From CAZEAN01 sp964510225 (GTDB lineage Bacteria; Planctomycetota; Planctomycetia; Isosphaerales; Isosphaeraceae), in assembly GCA_964510225.1 (NCBI GenBank), contig CAZEAN010000008.1, positions 18,155 to 82,154 of the forward strand: DNA of 64,000 nt, written 5' to 3'. How positions within the stretch are numbered: the stretch's first letter is position 1; each line of letters starts with the position of its first letter. The position numbers and the translations under genes were made by a program. This document shows, in pieces, positions 55,307 through 64,000 of this stretch. The notes beneath the pieces were generated by a model. That model was not told the origin of the DNA. It saw nothing but the letters and a program-made list of their open reading frames with translations, and did no database searches.

Positions 55307-57070
55307 TTAGAAGGAGAGTGGCTCAAGATCTTTCGAGACTTCGTGGAGTCGTTCGGTGAGGTAGTCGTGGATTTCTTCACGGGTCTTGAGTTGGAGGACC
55401 TGGTGTGCAAATCGTTCCGCTTGGGCGATCGAGACGGAAGACAGGAGTTCTTTGATTGTGGGAACGAACGCTGGACTCATGCTGAACTTGCGGAGCCCCA
55501 ATCCGAGCAACGCCAAGACCGCCCGCGGCTGACCAGCCATTTCTCCGCAGAGCGTTGCAGGAGTCCCCGTCCTCCTGCAAGCGTCGAGGATCATCCGAAG
55601 CATCCGGAGAAACGCAGGATTTAACGGATCACAAAGGTGGGCAACTTTCGGATTATCACGATCAGCCGCTGAGAGATATTGGACGAGATCGTTCGAACCA
55701 ATGCAGATGAAGTCCGTTTCCTGGAGGAGTGCATCAATACAGATCGCAGCCGCAGGGACTTCAATCATGATCCCAGTCTTGACCGAGTCCCCACAAGGAA
55801 CCCCTAACTCTTGAAGATGCGTTCTGGCTTGGACGACCATCCGATTAACTGCGCGGACTTCCTCAAGTGTGGTGATCATCGGGAAGAGCATACTGACCCG
55901 ACCATGGCAAGCGGCCCGGAGAATCGCGCGCAACTGAGTCTCAAAGAACCGTGGATGTTCAAACGCCATTCTAATGGAGCGCCAACCCATAAATGGATTG
56001 GTCTCATACGAACGGCCGAGATAGGCGACGGTCTTGTCACCACCAAGATCGAGCGTCCGGATAGTCGCCTGTCGATTCGGTGCTGATTCGACAACCTTCC
56101 GATAATCCTCGTACTGCTCTTCTTCGTCGGGGATCGCTGGGTGGGTCAGAAAGAGGTACTCAGTTCGGTAGAGGCCAACTCCTTCTGCCCCGACACCCAC
56201 AGCAGCATCTGCGTCTTTTGACGTGTTGATATTCGCGAGAAGTTCGATGACGGTGCCATCTTGAAGAGTCGCGGGTTGGTCACGATTCGAGACGAGTCGA
56301 TCTTTGACCTGGACAAAATCCCGCTGCATTTTCCGGTACGTCGAGGTCGTTTCGGCATCGGGTCGGAGTAAGACTCGACCGTCGCGACCATCGACGATGA
56401 TCCGGTCAGTCGACCGAGCTTTTTGAGTGAGCCCTGGAACTCCGGTAACCGCCGGGATTCCCCGACTCCTCGAGAGAATTGCCGCATGACTCGTTCCACC
56501 GCCGACTTCCGTCACGATCCCCGAGATCGCGAGGTTCATCAGGTTAAGGGCCTGGCTCGGGAGTAATTCGTGCGCCACGAGGATGAGCGATTCTTCGGTT
56601 TCCGTGGGACCGGTCGAGTGGGGTACCGGACGTTCTGATTCCAAGTGGCTCGAAATCCGGGCGACGACATCACGGAGATCCGCCATCCGCTCCTGAAAGA
56701 AATCCTGGCCGCCGCGCGCGAAAATCGAAGCATAGTCTGAGATGGCGACTTGGAGAGCGGAGGTTGCCGTGAGTTGATGTTCCTCGATCTCGTGATGCAC
56801 TTTGGCGAGGAGCGATGGGTCGCGGATCATGTTGAGATGCGACCTGAAGATGTCGGCTTCAAACTGGCCCAACTGCAGTTCGACTTTTTTGACGATCTGG
56901 TCGAGTTCGGCCGCCGCATCAGCAAGGGCGCGATCCAAGCGTTTTATTTCGGCAGGGATGAGCGCATCAGTCTCAAGGTATCTTCGTTCGGAGGAGCCAA
57001 AGGGTCCTTCCAAACGATATACCTGACCAACAGCGACGCCAGGACTCACGGCAAGCCCCTGAAATATCAA
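55307..57070 (-). CDS. ptsI: Phosphoenolpyruvate-protein phosphotransferase (PTS enzyme I)
   Basis: 587 residues (MIFQGLAVSPGVAVGQVYRL, the normal family start). Transfers phosphate from phosphoenolpyruvate to HPr. The phospho-His loop is GGGTSHAAILSRSRGIPA with His195 (family: GGRTSHTAI). The PEP-binding barrel is complete: LYRTEYLFL, IRTLDLGGDK, EDYRK, ICIGSNDLVQYLSAADRDN and TLCGEMAGQP with the catalytic Cys. No HPr or sugar-specific EII gene is in the window. In planctomycetes such EI proteins may have a regulatory role instead of sugar uptake; that is inference. It is 141 bases downstream of the permease gene. Confidence 0.95.
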   Translation of the reverse strand: MIFQGLAVSPGVAVGQVYRLEGPFGSSERRYLETDALIPAEIKRLDRALADAAAELDQIVKKVELQLGQFEADIFRSHLNMIRDPSLLAKVHHEIEEHQLTATSALQVAISDYASIFARGGQDFFQERMADLRDVVARISSHLESERPVPHSTGPTETEESLILVAHELLPSQALNLMNLAISGIVTEVGGGTSHAAILSRSRGIPAVTGVPGLTQKARSTDRIIVDGRDGRVLLRPDAETTSTYRKMQRDFVQVKDRLVSNRDQPATLQDGTVIELLANINTSKDADAAVGVGAEGVGLYRTEYLFLTHPAIPDEEEQYEDYRKVVESAPNRQATIRTLDLGGDKTVAYLGRSYETNPFMGWRSIRMAFEHPRFFETQLRAILRAACHGRVSMLFPMITTLEEVRAVNRMVVQARTHLQELGVPCGDSVKTGIMIEVPAAAICIDALLQETDFICIGSNDLVQYLSAADRDNPKVAHLCDPLNPAFLRMLRMILDACRRTGTPATLCGEMAGQPRAVLALLGLGLRKFSMSPAFVPTIKELLSSVSIAQAERFAHQVLQLKTREEIHDYLTERLHEVSKDLEPLSF

Positions 57071-57211
57071 CGCTCTCCTAACCCTCTCTGGTGAGTCCGA
57101 GCGAACCGTCGAGCGTCTACATTCTCTTCTCAGCAGAGGGACGGTCGTCCATCGAACTCAGCCTTACTACATTTTCACGAATTCTTGCGGTCTTGGCGAG
57201 GGGAGCCTCCG

Positions 57212-58903
57212 TCAATCGGTTGAAGGAGGATGAACTTCCGGTTCCTCCGGAGTCGGTTTGGCCCCAAATTGACCAATCACAAAGACGATGACAGCAGAGA
57301 CCCCGTAGGCAATTGCCCAATGGTACGGAGTCCGAACTTCTGAGGTCTCGAGCCGACCATTCGCTTCCATCTGAGAAATCGCAGCGCCGGGAAGCATAAC
57401 GCGTTCGTCCGGCATCGGTGAATGAATCACACCGAACAACGCCAAGATTCCCGTGATCACAATCGTAATTGCAGCGGACCTGAAGCGGCCATCAATCATC
57501 CGCGCGAGGCTCGTTGACCACAGAAGACTCGTCAGGATGAAGCCGCCCGCTAACATCGTGACCGCTTCGATCGACTGCCTTGTCTGACTCAACAAAGATT
57601 CATATGCGAGACCCGACAACGCGGGGTCGTTCAAAACCTGTTTCAATAACAACGAGGTCAGATATGCGAGTGCAGGGATCACCGCGATCGCCAAGGCCGG
57701 ATAGTGCTTTCGGGGGGTCGCAGCGAAGGATTGTGCCGTGATCTCGAGCGCAACGAAGAGCAAGATCGGCGAGACAATTTCCTTGGGGATCCACTGAAAA
57801 ATCAACGAAAAGAAACCAAGCGTCCCCGCCGCGCCCACAAAGAGGGCGGTCGCAATTGTGTAAGCAGCGCGCCCCCCCATCGCCTTGTAAGCGGGTTGAC
57901 CAATGTATGGAGTCGTCTGGATCACACCTCCAAAGAGCGCCGCGATGAGCGTGGCAATGCCTTCACCCACAATGATCTGCCCCGTCGAGTATTCGTCTCC
58001 CGCGGCCGCAGCGCTCTCAGTGCAATCGATCCCACCGACAACCGTGGCGAGTGCAAGAGGCAACGCGATTGGCAGATAATTGAACGCTTCGCGCCAATTT
58101 TCTTGAATCCAATCCCACCAACCCGGAAGCGGCCAAGGGATCCCTGGGAAAGGAACAGCCGGGAGCTTGGGCTCTTCGATCGGACCCGGGAGCCCAACGA
58201 GATGCTCAATCCCTCGAAGGCCGTAGTAGACCGCAAGGCCGACCACTAAGGCGCCGAGCGCTCCCGGGATCGCTTTCGGTAGCTTCCAGCGTGCAGTCAG
58301 GGACATCAAGATCACTGCCAAGGCGGCGAGTCCTGGGATCGGGTCGGAAATCACGTCGAGGAGCGGCAGGAAACTGATCACGACAAGTGCAATCGCTGCT
58401 AGCGACCCCAGGAGCCCTGCCCGAGGGAGAACCCGACGGATCCAACCACTAAATCCAGCACAAACAACCTTTAGGATTCCCGAAAAGAAGAGCATCGTGA
58501 TCCCGATATACCAGGCATGGGTCGCCGCTTGATCCGGGCTGAGACCGTTAGCCTCCGCTAACTTGAATGCCGGGCCCACAATGAGGAGCGAAGTTCCAAA
58601 GACGCTCGGCGTATCAAGACCGAGCGGCATCGCTGTAACCCCGCCTCGGCCTCGTTTTGAGGCCAGTCGAAACGCCAGGGCAGCAAACAAGAGATCACCA
58701 ACCAGGACTCCGATCGCCGTTCCAGGAATCATCCGGGTCAAGATAAACTCACCCGGAATCTCAAAAACGCTCGTAAGAATGGAGGTGGTGATGATCAATC
58801 CGCTGACGTTATCGATCATTAGTCCGAAGAACGCGTTGAGGTCGCCTCGAGTCGCCCAGTCGTAGGGGATCCGACCTCCTTCGATGCTTCGCTGGTTACT
58901 CAA
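57212..58903 (-). CDS. NCS2/SulP-like membrane permease
   Basis: 563 residues with about 12-14 membrane helices. GGVTAMPLGLDTPSVFGTSLLIVGPAF and the segment VVGGIDCTESAAAAGDEYSTG, followed by LFGGVIQTTPYIGQPAYKAMGGRAAYT, resemble the central repeats of nucleobase/anion transporters in the APC-like 7+7 fold. The usual NCS2 specificity motif is not exact, so the substrate is not assigned. Its ATG overlaps the stop of the upstream beta-helix gene as ATGA, so both are probably made together. ptsI follows after 141 bases. Confidence 0.78.
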   Translation of the reverse strand: MSNQRSIEGGRIPYDWATRGDLNAFFGLMIDNVSGLIITTSILTSVFEIPGEFILTRMIPGTAIGVLVGDLLFAALAFRLASKRGRGGVTAMPLGLDTPSVFGTSLLIVGPAFKLAEANGLSPDQAATHAWYIGITMLFFSGILKVVCAGFSGWIRRVLPRAGLLGSLAAIALVVISFLPLLDVISDPIPGLAALAVILMSLTARWKLPKAIPGALGALVVGLAVYYGLRGIEHLVGLPGPIEEPKLPAVPFPGIPWPLPGWWDWIQENWREAFNYLPIALPLALATVVGGIDCTESAAAAGDEYSTGQIIVGEGIATLIAALFGGVIQTTPYIGQPAYKAMGGRAAYTIATALFVGAAGTLGFFSLIFQWIPKEIVSPILLFVALEITAQSFAATPRKHYPALAIAVIPALAYLTSLLLKQVLNDPALSGLAYESLLSQTRQSIEAVTMLAGGFILTSLLWSTSLARMIDGRFRSAAITIVITGILALFGVIHSPMPDERVMLPGAAISQMEANGRLETSEVRTPYHWAIAYGVSAVIVFVIGQFGAKPTPEEPEVHPPSTD

Positions 58904-61725
58904 CGTCGAGAGACTCCGGGCGGGGTTGTTATCGAATGGGCTACACCGTTAAACGTTCCGGAATGGATTCTGACTGGTCGTTCCGGAGCTCGACCTAGGT
59001 CGACACTAGCGAGATTGTCATACGATTCCACCCTCGATTCGCCTGGATCAATCGACTCGGATGAACCAATCGTCAGGGCAGTCCATCCTCCTGAGTCCGA
59101 AGTTGGGTTCGACTCCGTCCAGTGGAACTCGTTCTCGGAGAGAACTGCTGTGAGATAAAGACGCCCGATGCTTGATCGCGTTACCTCGTTATGAAAGACA
59201 TTGATCCAACCCCCTTCTCGAGCATCCCGAATTTCGTTCTTCGTGACCTTCAAGTCGAAGCAAGGGGTCCGAGACCAGCCCCAGACCAAGGGTTTTTCGG
59301 TCGCGAACGCATGGATCCGGAATCCGGATCGACCGCCAATCAACGCATTTTCAGAGATTTCGGTTCCATAATGATTACCAGTGAGCACAAGATTATTTGC
59401 GATAGTACTCCCGGTGGAGTCAATCGTATTCCCACTGATCTTCATCTCGGTAAACGCTGGACCGACGGTCACGGCTCTGACGTCTTCAGGCATCGGGTCC
59501 TCGAGGAGAAGATGATTACGGTCGATGACCTGAACGACCCTTGTCCACCAACCCTCTGGTTTTCCAGCGACAACAGCGACGACGTCGCCGGTTTCAGGAA
59601 GTGATCCTTGAGGTTCCGGGATCACGAGAATTCGACCGGACGCTAACCGACCCAGCGGCCTACCTTCGAATCGAAGGCGATACGACTCGGTCAACAAGAC
59701 CTCGGGGGCATTCGGGTGTTCGTGGAGGTCATCATCGCGAGGGCCAACCCCGATGACCCGATTCCGAAGAATCCGAACTCCGCTTCCACGATTGGTGATG
59801 ACCGCAAATCGCCAGAGCTTGCCGCCTGTTCGATCGGGAATTACTTCATTATCAACTAGATCAAAATCGTAGACATGATGCGCTGATATCATCGAGTACG
59901 CATTAGTTGAATGAACTGGTCCTTGGTGCGTATTGTTCGAGAATCGCCAGGGGCCTCCAGCGACCTCGATTGGTCCACCCTGAAACTGGTTCGAATCCAC
60001 TATCCCAGAAGTCGCGCCAACTAACCGGAGAAGGAGTGGTGCTGGTTCCCAATCGGAAGTAGCCAGAGGGGCCTCCAGAGTTGAGCCCTTCAGGGTAAAC
60101 CGAATCGGACCCACAACCCCATCCTGTTCCGGGACTCCAATGATCGCAGGCCCTCGAGGAGCGCGTCGATTCCAAAAAACCGAGCCTTCGAAACCGATCC
60201 GGACATCTTCAATGGTGGTCAAACCGGCACCTCGGATCGAAATCGCTTCATCCCAAGGAGGACTCCCAGAGCGTTGCTGAAAGACGATCTCCACGCCAAG
60301 AGCCCCGATGAGATGGACGGGCCGCTCTAGTCGCAACGGGGACCGAAATCGGTAGACTCCGGGACGGATCCGGATCGTGCCCCCTCGTTCGAGAGCCCGC
60401 TTTAGGCTGACGATCGAATCGACCTCGAACCCGCCTGGAATCGGTTCCTCAAATTGACTACTGATATCAACTGACTTGGTTTTGATAGGGATGACAACTT
60501 GGCGCCCCGATTCGTCGATCAAACGCAGATAATACGTGCTCTCTCCAGGATCGCGATATGGCTGGAACTGAACCAGGATTGATCCACTGTTTCGACCTCG
60601 GGCAAGAGCCAACTCGCTATGCTTCCCGATCCGACTGTCGCGGAGCCAGTGTTGAGCAGCCTTGGAGGCTCCCCTGGGGCGCTCAAAGACCCAGGCACCC
60701 CGGTTCCCATCGCTCAAGACTGCGCCATGGATTGGACCGAGATCTGTCGGTCGCTCGACTTCGACCCCGACCAACCCCAGCCCTCCTGTTGATTGCGGAA
60801 GCACGCCATACCAGGTCGACCGATGATCTACCAGCTGAATGGTCGGTGGCGACGGGGGCTGGACGGATCGAACGTTGACGCCTTCAGGGATGAGCACTTT
60901 GGTTTCGTCCGTCGTTCCGTTTTCGTAACGGACGCCGACCAGGAGGGGTCCCGGTTCATGACTCTTGAGTTGACTGAAATAGACCGTTCCCTGCGTCGGT
61001 TCGGACGGATGACGAACGAAATGTGCACTGTTGCTTCCCGAACGATCGGGACCGTAAACCCAACGTGTTCCTGCCCCTTCATGGGTTGATCTGAGGTCGA
61101 TCGAACGAATCTCCTGGTCGGGATCGAGTCGGTTCAGTGCGATCTGGAGATCCTCAATACCGTCGGGTCCTGGCACGGGTGCGGGACTCGTGTAATCACT
61201 CCCGCTCGGTCCCTTCCAAGTCGCTTGCAAGGCGACTTCAGGCATCCGGAGGTTCGGATCTGCACGTCCTCCTTGGAATCGGACCTGTGCCGATCGGCCT
61301 CGACTATCGACCAGCGTCATCGTGAACCGCCTACCTGTCTCAACCCGCGATGGCTCAATTGAGAGGCGGACTGAAGTTGAACGGGAAGAACGCTCGAGGA
61401 GAGCAGCATAGGGGCCATGGGGACCTTGATAATACCACTCATCCCCGCCAAACCCTTGGATCCGAACCTGCTTGATTTGGAGACCCCTTGGAATACCGGT
61501 CACCTCGATAACGACGTCTTGGATCCCGCTCGGGCCTGGTGTTGACGACCGACCGACCTGATCCGTCTCAACCTGGCCGAGCCATTGCGCCTTTAGTTGC
61601 TGGAAGTAGGTCGCCGCAATCGTCTTCGGAGCTGAACTGAGTACCATCAGGAAGGAGAACAGCAGGATCGAGAGACGATTCTCTCGGACTGATGGCTTCC
61701 GATCGCGAGTCAGTGGTTGGTTCAT
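58900..61725 (-). CDS. Exported right-handed beta-helix protein
   Basis: 941 residues from the ATG at 61725 (MNQPLTRDRKPSVRENRLSILLF); the frame goes on to 61920 but this start gives a normal signal peptide (ILLFSFLMVLSSAPKTIAA). Residues ~40-450 are repeated beta-rich modules with G-x-x-W/Y features (GGDEWYYQGPHGPY, GAGTRWVYGPDRSG, GAWVFERPRG). From about 480 on, GGTIRIRPGVYRFRSPLRLERPVHLIGA starts a pectate-lyase-like parallel beta-helix (NosD type) with Asn-turns. This type of protein often binds or cleaves acidic polysaccharide. Coupled to the permease by ATGA. Confidence 0.75.
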   Translation of the reverse strand: MNQPLTRDRKPSVRENRLSILLFSFLMVLSSAPKTIAATYFQQLKAQWLGQVETDQVGRSSTPGPSGIQDVVIEVTGIPRGLQIKQVRIQGFGGDEWYYQGPHGPYAALLERSSRSTSVRLSIEPSRVETGRRFTMTLVDSRGRSAQVRFQGGRADPNLRMPEVALQATWKGPSGSDYTSPAPVPGPDGIEDLQIALNRLDPDQEIRSIDLRSTHEGAGTRWVYGPDRSGSNSAHFVRHPSEPTQGTVYFSQLKSHEPGPLLVGVRYENGTTDETKVLIPEGVNVRSVQPPSPPTIQLVDHRSTWYGVLPQSTGGLGLVGVEVERPTDLGPIHGAVLSDGNRGAWVFERPRGASKAAQHWLRDSRIGKHSELALARGRNSGSILVQFQPYRDPGESTYYLRLIDESGRQVVIPIKTKSVDISSQFEEPIPGGFEVDSIVSLKRALERGGTIRIRPGVYRFRSPLRLERPVHLIGALGVEIVFQQRSGSPPWDEAISIRGAGLTTIEDVRIGFEGSVFWNRRAPRGPAIIGVPEQDGVVGPIRFTLKGSTLEAPLATSDWEPAPLLLRLVGATSGIVDSNQFQGGPIEVAGGPWRFSNNTHQGPVHSTNAYSMISAHHVYDFDLVDNEVIPDRTGGKLWRFAVITNRGSGVRILRNRVIGVGPRDDDLHEHPNAPEVLLTESYRLRFEGRPLGRLASGRILVIPEPQGSLPETGDVVAVVAGKPEGWWTRVVQVIDRNHLLLEDPMPEDVRAVTVGPAFTEMKISGNTIDSTGSTIANNLVLTGNHYGTEISENALIGGRSGFRIHAFATEKPLVWGWSRTPCFDLKVTKNEIRDAREGGWINVFHNEVTRSSIGRLYLTAVLSENEFHWTESNPTSDSGGWTALTIGSSESIDPGESRVESYDNLASVDLGRAPERPVRIHSGTFNGVAHSITTPPGVSRR

Positions 61726-61920
61726 CCTTGAAGCCTTCTCTAAGGACCTAGAGTCTGAGGCAACCGTCCGGTGAGTCATCGAAGCAACGCCACCTTCGAT
61801 TCCCCCTACAGCGATATTCGGTATGATCATTCCAAGCAATCCCGAATTGGATAAGCGGATTGTGTCCTTCGGTTTCTTTGGTTTCCAGTCAAGACGCGGT
61901 TGCCGATTTTGCCTGAACAA

Positions 61921-63912
61921 ATGAACGACACTGGTGGATCAGACGATCGAAGTATTGATGAAGGCCATGAGCGGTCAGGCAGAAAACCCGATGAGCTCCC
62001 CCCACAAACGGTGCAGAATTCAGTCTCGAGTTGGTTCCGGCGTTTTCTTCAAGTCCGGATCGAACGTTATGCCCCTTCAGGAGTCGGGCGCGCGACGATC
62101 TGTAGCCCGCTGGTGGGCTTAGGTGCGGGGCTCGGTGCCGTCGTTTTTCTCCTCGCACTGCAGACTGTCGGACGATTTGTGAACGAGGAGGTCTTCCAGC
62201 TCCCTGTACCGCCGACAGCGGAAGATCCCCCTCGGTTAGTTCTCCCCGAGGACGCACATTATGGGCCGGGCCGTTGGTGGTTGGTCCTGCTCTGCCCGAC
62301 AATCGGTGGCTTGATTTCTGGATACTTAGTCTTTCGATTTGCTCCGGAGGCAGAGGGACACGGGACAGACGCGATGATCCGTGCCTTCCATCGGGGATCG
62401 GGGAAAATCCGTGGCCGAGTCCCGATCGTGAAGGCAATTGCCTCGATCTTGACGATTGGGAGCGGCGGCTCGGCTGGTCAGGAAGGACCGATCGCTCAGA
62501 TCGGTGCCGGGCTTGGTTCGGTACTCGGGAAACGCTTCAAGCTAACACCCACAGAGCGACGCCTCTTAATGCTCGCAGGTGCCGCCGGCGGTGTCGGAGC
62601 GATTTTTCGTGCGCCTTTGGGAGGAGCACTCTTCGCAACCGAGGTCCTCTACATTTCCACCGCCACCGAGGCGGCGGCTCTTCTCCCTTGCCTGACGGCG
62701 TCGATCATTGCGTATTCAACCTTCGCCCTTTTCATCACCCCAGAGCCGATTTTCCTCCTACCGCCGCTCGAATTCCGGGGGCTCGCCGAACTCCCGATCT
62801 TCGCTGTCGAGGCCTTGCTTTGCGCTTTCGTGGGTGCTGCGTATGTCCGACTCTTCTACGCAGGGCGGGACCGCTTCTTCGCGAAACTCCCGGTTTCACG
62901 GATTATCAAGCCGGCGTTGGGCGGGCTCCTCGTTGGCCTAATCGCACTCGGCTTCCCCCAGATCATGTCGAGCGGCTATGGCTGGGTTCAGTGGGGGGCG
63001 ATCGGTGCCGCACCAGAGATGATCCCAGGTGGACCCAACGAGTTCAACGCGCCGCAGATGGGTATCACTCTTCTTCTCTTGCTCGTGCTCCTGAAGATGG
63101 TCGCTACCACGCTGACGATCAGTTCAGGAGGTAGTGGAGGTGTCTTCGGCCCTTCGATCTTTATCGGTGGGATGCTCGGTGGGGCACTCGGCCAGCTTGT
63201 CCAGTTGATCTTCCCCGACCTCGGTATCCCGACTGCCTCGTTTGTGCTGGTTGGCATGGGAGGATTCTTCGCGGGTGTCTCGAAGACGCCCTTAACGTCG
63301 ACTGTCATCGTCTGTGAGATGGCTGGCTCTTACTCGCTCCTGGTCCCCTTGATGTTTGTCTGTTGCGTCAATCTGATTCTCTCAAGACGTTGGACGCTCT
63401 ACGAAGAACAAGTGGTCAGTCCGATCGATAGCCCCGCGCATCGTGGTGATTTTGTCATCGATGTCTTGCAACGAATTACCGTTGCTGAAGTCCCAATCCG
63501 GAATCAGGGGATTGAACTGGTCCCCGAATCCCTTCCCTTTGATGATGTCTTGCAACGAGTTGCAGGCTCAACCGAAACAATCTTCCCCGTCGTCGACGAC
63601 AAGGGGCGGCTCACAGGGATTTTTTCACTTCGGAATGTCCGGATGGCACTTCTTGGTGCCGAAGTCGGGCCCCTCGTCGTAGCCGATGATATCGCAACAA
63701 GACCAGTTCTTAGCGTCTGCCCGTCCGACGATCTCCATACAGCGATCCGAAGGCTTACCCAACTCAATGTCGATGAACTACCCGTGGTGTTAGAGGAAGG
63801 CTCAAATCAACTCATCGGTCTCTTAAGCCGGAAGCAACTTCTCCTCTCCTACACAAATCAAATCAAGAAGCTACAAACTGCCGAGGAATCGATTGCAAAT
63901 TCAATTATCTGA
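61921..63912 (+). CDS. ClC-family chloride channel/antiporter with CBS pair
   Basis: 663 residues from the ATG at 61921 (MNDTGGSDDRSIDEG); a TTG at 61900 is in frame. The ClC core has the selectivity motifs in order: GSGGSAGQEGP (with gating Glu188), then GGVFGPSIF in the second half. About ten or more membrane helices are visible. The C-terminal ~140 residues form two CBS motifs (VLQRVAGSTETIFPVVDDKGRLTGIFSLRNV and AIRRLTQLNVDELPVVLEEG), a nucleotide-sensing regulatory module. A ClC-type anion transport role is well supported; channel or proton-coupled exchange cannot be decided here. Divergent from the beta-helix gene. Confidence 0.92.
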   Translation: MNDTGGSDDRSIDEGHERSGRKPDELPPQTVQNSVSSWFRRFLQVRIERYAPSGVGRATICSPLVGLGAGLGAVVFLLALQTVGRFVNEEVFQLPVPPTAEDPPRLVLPEDAHYGPGRWWLVLLCPTIGGLISGYLVFRFAPEAEGHGTDAMIRAFHRGSGKIRGRVPIVKAIASILTIGSGGSAGQEGPIAQIGAGLGSVLGKRFKLTPTERRLLMLAGAAGGVGAIFRAPLGGALFATEVLYISTATEAAALLPCLTASIIAYSTFALFITPEPIFLLPPLEFRGLAELPIFAVEALLCAFVGAAYVRLFYAGRDRFFAKLPVSRIIKPALGGLLVGLIALGFPQIMSSGYGWVQWGAIGAAPEMIPGGPNEFNAPQMGITLLLLLVLLKMVATTLTISSGGSGGVFGPSIFIGGMLGGALGQLVQLIFPDLGIPTASFVLVGMGGFFAGVSKTPLTSTVIVCEMAGSYSLLVPLMFVCCVNLILSRRWTLYEEQVVSPIDSPAHRGDFVIDVLQRITVAEVPIRNQGIELVPESLPFDDVLQRVAGSTETIFPVVDDKGRLTGIFSLRNVRMALLGAEVGPLVVADDIATRPVLSVCPSDDLHTAIRRLTQLNVDELPVVLEEGSNQLIGLLSRKQLLLSYTNQIKKLQTAEESIANSII

Positions 63913-63945
63913 AACAGAATTCAGCACAGTAAAACAGAAATATAA

Positions 63946-64000
63946 TTGCGCCGGCAGGAATCGAACCTGCGACCTCCAGGTTATGAGCCTGGCGAGCTAA
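63946..64000 (-). tRNA. tRNA-Met (anticodon CAU), initiator-like, 5' end cut by window
   Basis: Reading minus from 64000: D-stem 3' half GCTC, anticodon stem CCAGG / CCTGG around loop CTCATAA (anticodon CAU), variable loop AGGTC, T-arm GCAGG-TTCGATT-CCTGC, acceptor 3' half CGGCGCA, discriminator A. About 19 bases of the 5' end are outside the window. Pyrimidine at position 24 and A72-A73 fit an initiator tRNA better than elongator Met. The CCA end is not encoded (TTATA follows). Position 29-41 is A-U, so the three consecutive G-C pairs of classic initiators are reduced to two. Confidence 0.85.

Overview
The window reads as chromosomal DNA of a planctomycete (class Planctomycetia; genus not resolvable from this piece). 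The signs are a giant surface protein with the LEPR-XLL-type N-terminal motif (PLESRQLLA), a large protein with a CxxCH heme motif of the planctomycete cytochrome kind, several very large secreted beta-helix, PQQ-propeller and coiled-coil proteins, a MoxR/DUF58/Bat operon with planctomycete-style additions, two groEL genes around one groES, and a tRNA gene without encoded CCA. Moderate G+C, short gaps between genes, and no insertion sequence, phage or CRISPR was seen.

Layout. 1-14.6 kb: mixed housekeeping and accessory genes: an edge-truncated heme-motif protein, a small Sm-like hypothetical, a DUF1353 protein, a four-helix membrane protein, serine acetyltransferase (cysE), a GH13 amylase translationally coupled to a methyltransferase, a GT39-type membrane glycosyltransferase, an SDR dehydrogenase, an M29 aminopeptidase and a 1404-residue Calx-beta surface protein. 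15-24 kb: protein synthesis and folding: aspS, groEL1-groES-groEL2, then dnaJ-grpE-fmdB-yacG. 24-31.7 kb: a cell-surface glycan block with two nucleotide-sugar epimerase/dehydratase-type enzymes, two GT4 glycosyltransferases and two polytopic GT39-like proteins, with long tail-to-tail overlaps. 32-35.7 kb: an HpcH/HpaI aldolase, a MaoC hydratase, and a signalling group of an ANTAR response regulator, a degenerate (pseudo)kinase and an apparently active soluble histidine kinase.

34.9-61.7 kb is one unbroken minus-strand run of 14 genes. In transcription order: beta-helix protein, NCS2-like permease (ATGA overlap), PTS enzyme I, small lipoprotein, PQQ/TPR giant, MoxR ATPase, DUF58 protein, BatA-type VWA protein, VWA/GATase membrane protein, 1282-residue coiled-coil membrane protein, its small coiled-coil partner, a Tat-exported alpha-toroid protein, an NPCBM-domain protein and the histidine kinase. 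The central block is the most coherent candidate multi-protein system: one AAA+ ATPase with three DxSxS (MIDAS) proteins and at least four envelope or exported partners of unknown job. The window ends with a ClC transporter and a truncated tRNA(CAU) that looks like an initiator tRNA with an unusual anticodon stem.

Limits: all calls come from reading the sequence and translations by eye; no database search, structure prediction or folding was run. Start codons moved from the longest open frame are explained in each entry.
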